From the NCBI RefSeq assembly GCF_014058425.1, contig NZ_CP049366.1, forward strand, positions 1,054,001 to 1,118,000: a stretch of 64,000 nt of DNA, read 5' to 3'. This DNA comes from Companilactobacillus pabuli. Lineage in GTDB: Bacteria > Bacillota > Bacilli > Lactobacillales > Lactobacillaceae. Within the stretch, counting starts at the first letter, position 1; every line of letters starts with the position of its first letter. The translations under genes and the position numbers were made by a program. A model generated the notes under the pieces. That model worked only from the letters and a program-made list of their open reading frames with translations. It did not search any database and was not told the origin of the DNA. Below, piece by piece: positions 53,151-61,100 of the stretch.

Positions 53151-54398
53151 TTATTTAGTTTGTTCATTATTCAATTTGATGATTTCAAGAATTACATCGC
53201 AAGCTTTTTCCATGGACTCTTCAGCCACATATTCAAAACGTCCGTGCATATTCTCGCCACCAGCAAAGAGATTAGGAGTTGGCAAGCCCATAAATGAAAT
53301 AGTTGAACCATCTGTACCACCACGCACTGGGGCTTCGTCAGGCTCAATACCTAGATTCTTCATAGCCTGTTCAGCAATATGAACAACTTCCATATGATCT
53401 TTCATAACTTCATACATGTTGTAATATTGATCGACCATATCAATTTTTACCGTATCAGCACCGTATTTATCATTTAATTTCTTAACGATTTCGGTAACCT
53501 TATTCTTACGGCTTTCCAAACCATCACGTTCAAAATCACGAATGATATAAGACATATCAGTGTGATCGATTGTTCCCTGTTCATCACAAAGCAAGTAGAA
53601 TCCTTCACGACCTTCTGTCTTTTCTGGAACTTCATCAGCTGGCAACATGCTTTGGAATTCGTTAGCAATCAACATTGAGTTGACCATGATTCCCTTGGCA
53701 CCAGATGGGTGAACATCTTTACCAGTGATATGAACTTTTAGACTAGCAGCTGAGAATGTTTCAAATTCAAGTTGTCCAACTGGACCTCCATCAACTGTGT
53801 ATGCAAAGTCAGCGCCAAAGTCTTTGACGTCGAACTTCTTAGCACCAGTACCAATTTCCTCATCAGGTCCTAGTCCAATCTTAATCTTACCATGCTTGAT
53901 TTCTGGATGATTGATCAAATATTCCATTGTAGTCATAATTTCAGCGACACCAGACTTATCATCTGATCCCAACAATGTATCACCACTAGTAGTGATCAAT
54001 GTTTGACCACCATACTTCTTCAATGATGGGAAAACTGCAGGGTCAAGTGTGTATTTACCAGCTTCATCTAGCTTAATAACACTCTTGCCATCGTAATTTT
54101 CGACGATTTTTGGTTTGATATTTTCTGAATTAAAGTCAGCAGTATCAACGTGAGAAATCAATCCCAAAACTGGAACATCTTTATCAAGATTTGAAGGCAA
54201 TTCCGCTGTCAAATATGAGTCAACTTTTCGAATTTTAACATCTTTCATTCCGATTTCCATTAACTCTTCAGCTAATCTCTTCAAAAATTCAGTCTGCCTT
54301 TCGGTTGAAGGAACAGTTTCTGAATATTCATCAGAACGGGTATTTTGCTTTACATATTCCAAAAAACGAGGAATCAATTTTTCATACTTTATTGTCAT
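53151..54398 (-). CDS. pepT: peptidase T (tripeptide aminopeptidase)
   Basis: 415 residues, M20 zinc peptidase releasing the N-terminal residue of tripeptides in the cytoplasm. Metal and catalytic motifs: LISHVDTADF (His, Asp), LLGSDDKSGVAEI (bridging Asp), GPDEEIGTGAKKFD (Glu-Glu), YTVDGGPVG, and VRGGTDGSTISFMGLPTPNLFAGGEN toward the end. AGGGAG before ATG. 13 nt after the nif3-like gene, so probably one operon with trmK and nif3-like. Confidence 0.95.
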   Translation of the reverse strand: MTIKYEKLIPRFLEYVKQNTRSDEYSETVPSTERQTEFLKRLAEELMEIGMKDVKIRKVDSYLTAELPSNLDKDVPVLGLISHVDTADFNSENIKPKIVENYDGKSVIKLDEAGKYTLDPAVFPSLKKYGGQTLITTSGDTLLGSDDKSGVAEIMTTMEYLINHPEIKHGKIKIGLGPDEEIGTGAKKFDVKDFGADFAYTVDGGPVGQLEFETFSAASLKVHITGKDVHPSGAKGIMVNSMLIANEFQSMLPADEVPEKTEGREGFYLLCDEQGTIDHTDMSYIIRDFERDGLESRKNKVTEIVKKLNDKYGADTVKIDMVDQYYNMYEVMKDHMEVVHIAEQAMKNLGIEPDEAPVRGGTDGSTISFMGLPTPNLFAGGENMHGRFEYVAEESMEKACDVILEIIKLNNEQTK

Positions 54399-54411
54399 TT
54401 TTATACGCTCC

Positions 54412-55203
54412 CTATAAAAAATTATATGGTTCTGTATCTACATCTGATTGTACTATATCCAAATCGATTTTATTAGACCTTTTCCAATCATTTAAAATAT
54501 TAGCCATTTTTTTTATAAAGATTGCTTCAATATGATGTCCCGGATCAATCACATTCAAACCATTAGCCATCATATCATGAGCTGTGTGGTAATAAACATC
54601 CCCAGTAATAAAGGTATCAGCACCAGCTTTTAAGACCTCTGGATAGAATTTTCCAGCATCGCCACCGATAACAGCAACTTTTTGAACTGGTTGTCCTAGA
54701 TCTGACTTCACATAACGTAAATTTGAAACATTGAAATCGTCTCGAACTTTTTTAGCAAAATCAACTAGAGACATTGGTGCAGTTAATTCTCCCATACGAC
54801 CGATTGAATAATCATCATCTTCATCTAGGAAACGAACATTTTCTAAACCTAATTCTTCCATTAACCAATCGTTCATACCGTTGTGTGCTTTGTCCAAATT
54901 AGTATGACTGGCATAAACTGAAATATTATTAGCTAATAGATCACGATACATTTTATTTTGTGGTGAAGCCAAATCTAAATTATGAGCAGCACGAAACATT
55001 ACCGGATGGTGGGCCACAATCAAATCAATCTTTTTATCGATTGCTTCTTGAACCACATTAGGACGAACATCCAAAGTTGTCATAACTCGATGAATCTCTT
55101 GATTTCTATCACCTAGTTGAAAACCAGTGGGATCGCCCTCCATCTTGATTGATAATGGAGCAATTTCTTCAATTTTTTCGATAACATCTTGAACTTTAAC
55201 CAT
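54412..55203 (-). CDS. Nif3-like dinuclear metal centre protein (YqfO)
   Basis: 263 residues; shorter than Bacillus YqfO because the inserted PII-like domain is absent. Metal-binding motifs: LIVAHHPVMFR (two His), ASHTNLDKAHNGMND and TGDVYYHTAHDM/GHHIEAIF. Proposed GTP cyclohydrolase-like hydrolase or metal chaperone; not settled. Start overlaps the trmK stop by one base. Confidence 0.9.
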   Translation of the reverse strand: MVKVQDVIEKIEEIAPLSIKMEGDPTGFQLGDRNQEIHRVMTTLDVRPNVVQEAIDKKIDLIVAHHPVMFRAAHNLDLASPQNKMYRDLLANNISVYASHTNLDKAHNGMNDWLMEELGLENVRFLDEDDDYSIGRMGELTAPMSLVDFAKKVRDDFNVSNLRYVKSDLGQPVQKVAVIGGDAGKFYPEVLKAGADTFITGDVYYHTAHDMMANGLNVIDPGHHIEAIFIKKMANILNDWKRSNKIDLDIVQSDVDTEPYNFL

Positions 55204-55892
55204 TATAGTATCTCCTCAATATATTTAATATCTTGGTTCATTGCCGCAATCTTATCTTGATCAATGACTTTGGCATTGTGCATATTGGCTACTGCTTTTT
55301 TAAAACTGTTCAATTTATGTTCCCATTTAGCAATAAAAGTTGGGGTCTTCTTTTGCATTAATACTGGCCCCATCAAATATTGTGCTTCAGTTAAACTAAC
55401 TGGCTTATTCACTTTCTGGGCTTTAATAATTTCGTAAACATGATGTTCTTCAGCAACGATATCTTCATCAACGATTTTAAAATTATTATCAACCAACCAG
55501 TGACGTACGAGCGGTTCACCAATATTTGGCTGTAAAATTAAAGTTTTTACATTGGATAATTGTTCTTCTGTAGCGCGAGTCAGAATATCTTTGATTAGAA
55601 TTCCACCCATACCCGCAATTACTACGGTATCAATTTTGTCATTTTCTTTGATGACAGCTAAACCATCACCCAAGCGAACATCGATCTTTTCACTCAAGCC
55701 AAATTTTTCCACATCAGCTTTTGAACGTGACATCGGACCTTTAGCCACCTCACCAGCAATCGCAAAACTAGCGACACTAGTTTCAAGTAATTCAACGGGT
55801 AAATATGCGTGATCAGAGCCAATATCGGCTACTCTAGTATTTTTATCAACCATTTGGTAAACGGCTTGTAATCTCTTTGAAAGTAAAGTCAC
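55203..55892 (-). CDS. trmK: tRNA (adenine22-N1)-methyltransferase
   Basis: 229 residues. Class I SAM fold with VADIGSDHAYLPVELL (motif I), IDVRLGDGLAVI, VVIAGMGGILIKDIL (TrmK motif) and LILQPNIGEPLVRHWL. C-terminal coiled coil. GTG start with GAGG upstream. The trmK-nif3 pair downstream of the rpoD region is conserved in Firmicutes. Confidence 0.93.
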   Translation of the reverse strand: MTLLSKRLQAVYQMVDKNTRVADIGSDHAYLPVELLETSVASFAIAGEVAKGPMSRSKADVEKFGLSEKIDVRLGDGLAVIKENDKIDTVVIAGMGGILIKDILTRATEEQLSNVKTLILQPNIGEPLVRHWLVDNNFKIVDEDIVAEEHHVYEIIKAQKVNKPVSLTEAQYLMGPVLMQKKTPTFIAKWEHKLNSFKKAVANMHNAKVIDQDKIAAMNQDIKYIEEIL

Positions 55893-55900
55893 TTTAACCT

Positions 55901-57097
55901 CTATTCTGCAGTCTTTTTATCTAAGTCTGTCATGTATTCACGTGTCATTGGCATAGCTGTTCCACTTGGACCATTTGTCAACAAGTATTGGATAACATCA
56001 ATATTACCACTTTCAAATGAAGCGGCACAGGCTTGAAGATACAAGTCCCACATACGTACGAATCTTTCACCGTACATTTCATTAACTTGATCTTTGACCT
56101 TGTTAAAATTACGATCCCAAATTTCAACTGTCTTTTGGTAGTGACGACGTAGTGGCTCTAAGTCATCAATTTGAAGTCCAGCATCCAAAATATGACCAAC
56201 ATTTTCCTTAACATCAGGAATGTAGCCACCTGGGAAAATATACTTAACTAACCAAGCATCGACACCGACACCATAGTGTTGACCAGTAATACCATGAATC
56301 AAAGCATTACCATTTGGTTTTAAGTTCTTCTTAACAGTTTCAAAATAACCAGGTAAATTATCCTTACCAACGTGTTCGAACATACCGACTGAAACCACAT
56401 GATCAAATTGTTCAGTAACTTCACGGTAATCTTCTAGCATAACTTCCATTTGATCTGAAAGATTTTCATCTTGAATCTTTTGGTTTACATAATCGTATTG
56501 TTCTTGACTAAGAGTAACACCCTTAGCTTTTAAACCATACTCTTTAGCAGCAGTGAACATCATTGTTCCCCAGCCACAACCAATATCAAGAATAGTTTCA
56601 CCAGGTTTAGTATTCAATTTATTCAAAATGTGATGTACTTTGTTCATTTGAGCTTGTTCCAAAGTATCCTCAGGAGTTCTGAAATAAGCGGCTGAATAAG
56701 TCATTGTCTTGTCTAACCATAACTTATAAAAGTCATTACCAATATCGTAATGTTCTTGAATTTCCTTCTTATTTCCTTCTTCAGAGTGATTGAACTTAGG
56801 AATGTACTTCTTTAGTTTCAAACTAGACATAAAACTATCTGACTGAGTATAAGCTGAAGTGATCAATTTTTGAATTGAACCTTCAATCTCAATCTTTTTA
56901 TCCATGTAGGCCTCACCAAGAGTCAAGGTAGCATGTTTGACAACCTCAGAAATTGGAACCTTGTCATTAAACTTAACCGTTATATCAGACTTGCCTTCTG
57001 GTCCATAATTTTTTTCTTTTCCGTCCCAAAAAATAACCTTAATAGGAATAGTAAATGAATGGGAAAATATCTCATCGTAAATCTTTTTATCTAACAT
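55901..57097 (-). CDS. cfa: cyclopropane-fatty-acyl-phospholipid synthase
   Basis: 398 residues from ATG 57097 (GGAGG 5 nt upstream; an in-frame TTG overlapping the Shine-Dalgarno is less likely). Methylates double bonds of membrane phospholipid acyl chains using SAM, making lactobacillic-type cyclopropane acids. SAM site [39 protein letters not shown], and [10 protein letters not shown]-terminal 90 residues are the small lipid-binding domain typical of Cfa. Separated by 8 nt from trmK. Confidence 0.94.
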   Translation of the reverse strand: MLDKKIYDEIFSHSFTIPIKVIFWDGKEKNYGPEGKSDITVKFNDKVPISEVVKHATLTLGEAYMDKKIEIEGSIQKLITSAYTQSDSFMSSLKLKKYIPKFNHSEEGNKKEIQEHYDIGNDFYKLWLDKTMTYSAAYFRTPEDTLEQAQMNKVHHILNKLNTKPGETILDIGCGWGTMMFTAAKEYGLKAKGVTLSQEQYDYVNQKIQDENLSDQMEVMLEDYREVTEQFDHVVSVGMFEHVGKDNLPGYFETVKKNLKPNGNALIHGITGQHYGVGVDAWLVKYIFPGGYIPDVKENVGHILDAGLQIDDLEPLRRHYQKTVEIWDRNFNKVKDQVNEMYGERFVRMWDLYLQACAASFESGNIDVIQYLLTNGPSGTAMPMTREYMTDLDKKTAE

Positions 57098-57239
57098 AAC
57101 TTCCTCCAAAACAATAGATATACTAATTGTAAATCAAATCGTGAAAAAATATAAAGCAAAAGTCTCAATTTTCAGAAACATAATTATAAAAACGTCTGAT
57201 TTTATCTAGCATGATATTGAAAAAAACAAGTGAAACATA

Positions 57240-57268
57240 AAAAAAGGACCACCACAGGGTGATCCAAT
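57240..57268 (-). terminator. terminator after rpoD
   Basis: GGATCACC-CTGT-GGTGGTCC hairpin (57246-57265) followed by TTTTTTT on the minus strand. Confidence 0.9.
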
Positions 57269-57272
57269 TTAA

Positions 57273-58397
57273 TTATTCTAGAAAATCCTTCAATTGTTTT
57301 GATCTTGATGGATGACGTAATTTTCTCAAAGCTTTGGCTTCAATTTGACGAATTCTTTCACGAGTAACACCAAATACCTTACCTACTTCTTCAAGTGTTC
57401 TTGTACGTCCATCGTCTAATCCGAAACGCAAACGTAAAACATTTTCTTCACGATCTGTCAAAGTATCCAAAACATTTTCTAGTTGTTCCTTCAACAATTC
57501 ATATGAAGCGTGATCTTCTGGACTAGTTGCATCTGAATCTTCAATGAAGTCACCAAGATGTGAGTCATCCTCTTCACCAATAGGTGTTTCCAAGGAAACT
57601 GGTTCTTGAGCAATTTTTAGAATATCACGAACTTTACCAGTTGGCATGTCCATTTCAGCACCAATTTCTTCAGGAAGTGGTTCACGGCCTAGATCTTGAA
57701 GCAATTGACGTTGGATTCTGATCAATTTGTTGATAGTTTCAACCATGTGAACAGGAATACGGATAGTTCTAGCTTGGTCAGCAATAGCACGCGTAATAGC
57801 CTGTCTGATCCACCAAGTTGCGTAAGTTGAGAATTTGAATCCTAGACGGTAATCAAACTTCTCAACGGCCTTCATTAGACCCATGTTACCTTCTTGAATC
57901 AAATCAAGGAATTGCATCCCACGTCCAACATATCTCTTGGCAATAGAAACAACCAAACGCAAGTTAGCTTCAGCTAGTTTTTGCTTAGCTACTTCATCGC
58001 CTTGTTCAATCTTCAAAGCAAGATCTACTTCTTGTTGAGCATTAAGCAATGGAACACGACCGATTTCCTTTAAGTACATACGAACAGGGTCGTTTACTTT
58101 GATATCAGTTGGTGCGGTAGTATCATTTTTCTTAGTCTTTTTCTCTTCTTTCTTTTCCTTTAGAAGAGCTAATTTACTAGGATTACCTTTGTCATCAACA
58201 ACACCGATACCAACATCTTCAAGTTCACTAACGAAGTTAGTCAAAGCATCACCCTTTAGTTTATAAGGTTTGATGATTTTTTCTTGAAGATCATCTTCAG
58301 TGATCTTACCAGTTTTCTTAAGATCTTTGATAAGTTTCTTAGTTGCTGCTTTTAATTCTTTTGATACTGCTGATACTGCTGGTTTCTTAGTTGCCAT
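57273..58397 (-). CDS. rpoD: primary sigma factor (sigma-A/RpoD)
   Basis: 374 residues. Region 1.1 remnant (1-75), a Lys/Glu-rich linker, region 1.2 [16 protein letters not shown], region 2 [20 protein letters not shown] then [20 protein letters not shown], region 2.4 [17 protein letters not shown], region 3 and region 4.2 [31 protein letters not shown] before ATG. 20 nt downstream of dnaG. Confidence 0.97.
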   Translation of the reverse strand: MATKKPAVSAVSKELKAATKKLIKDLKKTGKITEDDLQEKIIKPYKLKGDALTNFVSELEDVGIGVVDDKGNPSKLALLKEKKEEKKTKKNDTTAPTDIKVNDPVRMYLKEIGRVPLLNAQQEVDLALKIEQGDEVAKQKLAEANLRLVVSIAKRYVGRGMQFLDLIQEGNMGLMKAVEKFDYRLGFKFSTYATWWIRQAITRAIADQARTIRIPVHMVETINKLIRIQRQLLQDLGREPLPEEIGAEMDMPTGKVRDILKIAQEPVSLETPIGEEDDSHLGDFIEDSDATSPEDHASYELLKEQLENVLDTLTDREENVLRLRFGLDDGRTRTLEEVGKVFGVTRERIRQIEAKALRKLRHPSRSKQLKDFLE

Positions 58398-58417
58398 ATA
58401 TTATTCCTCCAGTATGC

Positions 58418-60238
58418 TTAATTGCTAAGGATTCTTCTTACTTTAATCAATTGCTGCGTTAACTCTAACTGCAATTTGTTGTCACCGACCATCGCCGCCT
58501 TTTTGAGTTGTTGATTGATGTCACTTAATTGCGACTCCAATCCAGAATTCTTGATATTGTTCATATAATCATCAATTTCTTGATCATTATATTCAACTGG
58601 CATATTCATCATTTCAAGTTCTGCCAACAAATTCTTATCATCATTATCTAAAACATTCATAAAATCAGAGATATTGATTTCCTCTGCTGCATCATTTTGC
58701 TCAGCATATGACAATAAAGAATCAAAGATTCGTTGATAATTTTGGTGAACGAACTTGAAACCATCACCTTTTAGATTAATTCTGATCTCAGGGAAATTGA
58801 TTGCCCAATACAACAAATACCGTTCCGATTTCTCTAGACGATCATATTTGGGTCGAACACTCGAGGTGACTTTTTCCAAAGCATGTTGTTGAACGTCTTT
58901 ATAATTATTGGCTGGCTTTTGAATTGAAATTTGACGACGTAATGTATCCAATTCCTTATTGATAGCGTCTTTCGAGACATTCATCTCATCAGCAACCTTG
59001 CCAACATACATATCAACTTCAACAGGCGATTGTAATTTTACGATCTCTTTTAACGACCGATCCAAAAATTCCAACTGATCATGTTCGTTGTTGAGATTGT
59101 AGTTACGTTTGAAGTAATTCAAAATGAAGGAAATCGGCGTTTGAACACTATTAGCTAAATTTTGAAACTTCTCAGAACCTTCACTTTTAATGAATTCATC
59201 AGGATCCTTTTTATCTGGAATACTGATAACCCCATAAGTAAAACGTTCATCAGTCAGTTGGGTCAAAGCCCGATAAGTAGCTTCAACTCCAGGATCATCG
59301 CCATCGTAACAAATATTGATTTGATTAGTCAGACGACTTAAAACGTATAACTGTTGATCTGTCAAACTAGTACCCATCGAAGCCACACCATTAGTGACAC
59401 CAGCTTTGTACGCACTAATAACATCCATAAAACCTTCAAACAGAATCACATTGCTCTTTTCACGAATCTCTTTTTTGGCATTGTTCAAATTGAACAAAGT
59501 CTTACTTTTGTTAAAAATCTCCGTTTCAGGACTATTAAGATATTTAGCCGTTGAAGCCTCTTTATCTAAAATACGTCCTGAGAAAGCAATGATATTGCCT
59601 GACTCGTCTGTAATTGGAATCATTACTCGATCCCGAAAACGGTCAAACAGTTCTCCTTCTTGATTTTGAGCAAACAGTCCCGATTTTCTCAAAATATCTT
59701 CACTGATATCTCGATCCTTGAAAAACTGTAACAAAAGGTTGTTATTATTTGGTGCATAGCCGATACCAAAGGTTTGAATCAAGTCATCATCTAATTGACG
59801 ATTTCTTAAATATTTCAAAGCATTGGAGCCATTCTCTGTTTTCAATAAAATGTGGCTGTATAGCTTAGCTGCATCAGCGTACATTTTCAAAAGAGTTTGG
59901 CTATCAGAATTTTGGTATTGATTGTTCTTAGCTTCGTACTGGTCAGGGACAGGAATGTTACCCATTTGGGCAACCTCAATTACGGCTTCTGGAAAAGATT
60001 TATTTTCCATTTCCATAATGAATTTGAAGACATTACCCCCGCGACCACAACTAAAGCAGTGAAAAATTTGCTTGTCCTCTGCAACTGAAAACGAAGGAGT
60101 TCGTTCTTCATGAAACGGGCAAAGTCCAAACAAATTCTTACCTGATTTTTTTAATTGCACGTACTTGCTAATAACATCGACGATATTAGTTTTCGAGGTA
60201 ACTTCATCAATGAATTCCTGAGGAATCCGTGTTGCCAT
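58418..60238 (-). CDS. dnaG: DNA primase
   Basis: 606 residues from ATG 60238 (GGAGGTGA upstream; the in-frame ATG at 60274 precedes the Shine-Dalgarno). N-terminal CHC2 zinc finger (CPFHEERTPSF, FHCFSCGRGG), TOPRIM polymerase core (VILFEGFMDVISAYKAG, INICYDGDDPG), C-terminal helicase-binding domain (about 430-606). Makes primers for replication. Forms dnaG-rpoD without rpsU, which is not in this window. The leader carries an intrinsic terminator. Confidence 0.96.
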   Translation of the reverse strand: MATRIPQEFIDEVTSKTNIVDVISKYVQLKKSGKNLFGLCPFHEERTPSFSVAEDKQIFHCFSCGRGGNVFKFIMEMENKSFPEAVIEVAQMGNIPVPDQYEAKNNQYQNSDSQTLLKMYADAAKLYSHILLKTENGSNALKYLRNRQLDDDLIQTFGIGYAPNNNNLLLQFFKDRDISEDILRKSGLFAQNQEGELFDRFRDRVMIPITDESGNIIAFSGRILDKEASTAKYLNSPETEIFNKSKTLFNLNNAKKEIREKSNVILFEGFMDVISAYKAGVTNGVASMGTSLTDQQLYVLSRLTNQINICYDGDDPGVEATYRALTQLTDERFTYGVISIPDKKDPDEFIKSEGSEKFQNLANSVQTPISFILNYFKRNYNLNNEHDQLEFLDRSLKEIVKLQSPVEVDMYVGKVADEMNVSKDAINKELDTLRRQISIQKPANNYKDVQQHALEKVTSSVRPKYDRLEKSERYLLYWAINFPEIRINLKGDGFKFVHQNYQRIFDSLLSYAEQNDAAEEINISDFMNVLDNDDKNLLAELEMMNMPVEYNDQEIDDYMNNIKNSGLESQLSDINQQLKKAAMVGDNKLQLELTQQLIKVRRILSN

Positions 60239-60294
60239 GGCCGTCACCTCCTGCTTAATAGATGTTAAAATCATTTACGATCTTAACCACCAGC

Positions 60295-60348
60295 GACTAG
60301 TAAATAAAAAAGTGCTCCCACAAAAAGTGCAAACTGGGACCACTAGTC
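60295..60348 (-). terminator. intrinsic terminator in the dnaG-rpoD leader, with competing outer helix
   Basis: Minus-strand AGTGGTCCCA (60344-60335) pairs with TGGGAGCACT (60320-60311) with one mismatch, then TTTTTTATTT. GACTAGT (60348-60342) can instead pair with ACTAGTC (60301-60295), overlapping the stem base by 3 nt. No minus-strand gene lies upstream in the window before tetR, so it acts in the dnaG leader. Confidence 0.75.
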
Positions 60349-60363
60349 ACTTGTCAACTATTC

Positions 60364-60369
60364 ATTATA
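60364..60369 (-). promoter_or_regulatory. -10 box upstream of dnaG leader terminator
   Basis: Minus-strand TATAAT, followed about 13 nt later by the start of the terminator stem. No good -35. Confidence 0.5.
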
Positions 60370-60429
60370 CACGGTTATAAATAAAAGTCACTATAAAAGC
60401 ACTATTTTCATTATCTTTATAAAATTCTC

Positions 60430-60471
60430 TAATAAACAAATGTTGTCTTATTAACAAATGTTTATTAAAAT
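60430..60471 (+). promoter_or_regulatory. tetR promoter with dyad operator
   Basis: -35 TTGTCT (60443-60448), 17-bp spacer, -10 TAAAAT (60466-60471). A perfect dyad TAATAAACA (60430-60438) / TGTTTATTA (60459-60467) brackets it, and ACAAATGTT occurs twice inside (60436-60444, 60454-60462). This arrangement fits autoregulation by the TetR product. Confidence 0.65.
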
Positions 60472-60510
60472 AAAAATTAATTATTATCTTTTATTGAGGA
60501 GGAGCCTCAT

Positions 60511-61047
60511 TTGGATAGACGTACGAAAAAAACACAAAACGCGATCAAACAAGCTTTTTTGGAACTATTACAACAAAAGCCAATCAACAAAATTACCATT
60601 TCAGAAATCACTGACAAGGTTGATATCGGTCGTGGAACCTTTTATATTCACTACACTGATATTTTTGACTTGCAAAATAAAATCATAGCTGAAACAATTT
60701 CAGATTTAGAAAATATTTTTGATTTAAATTATCCCGACAGTCATGAGGAAGATTTTCATGAAATTGCTATTCGTCTTATAAACTATATTTCAAAACATAA
60801 AATGATTTTTAAAATATTGTATAAGAATGGCGATGAAAACAAATTAGCCTTTCTGATTAAAAAGATTTTTACTAAAAAAATAATGAAGCAAGAACAACTA
60901 GAAGTTAAAAATATTCAAGATCAAATTGAAGTTCGTTTTTTTATTGCTGGACTTACTGGAGTTATTTCCGACTGGGTCTTTGATAATATTGAAGTTAAGG
61001 ACCAAGAATTGATTGAAATATTGACTCAACTAATGCATGATTACTAA
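60511..61047 (+). CDS. TetR/AcrR-family transcriptional regulator
   Basis: 178 residues. N-terminal DNA-binding domain RRTKKTQNAIKQAFLELLQQ, HTH ISEITDKVDIGRGTFYIHY (42-58), C-terminal helical ligand domain 65-178 of the short DhaS/YxbF-like kind. TTG start with GGAGGAG 6 nt upstream. Convergent with the large permease gene, which is the natural candidate target because such TetR-permease pairs are common; its own dyad operator is upstream. Ligand unknown. Confidence 0.9.
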   Translation: MDRRTKKTQNAIKQAFLELLQQKPINKITISEITDKVDIGRGTFYIHYTDIFDLQNKIIAETISDLENIFDLNYPDSHEEDFHEIAIRLINYISKHKMIFKILYKNGDENKLAFLIKKIFTKKIMKQEQLEVKNIQDQIEVRFFIAGLTGVISDWVFDNIEVKDQELIEILTQLMHDY

Positions 61048-61061
61048 TATTTAAATATACC

Positions 61062-61100
61062 AAAAAAGCCAATAAACAGACAACTGTTTACTGGCTTTTT
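61062..61100. terminator. bidirectional terminator between tetR and permease
   Basis: AAAAAGCCAATAAACAG / CTGTTTACTGGCTTTTT with ACAA loop and one bulge; U-run on both strands. Confidence 0.9.
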
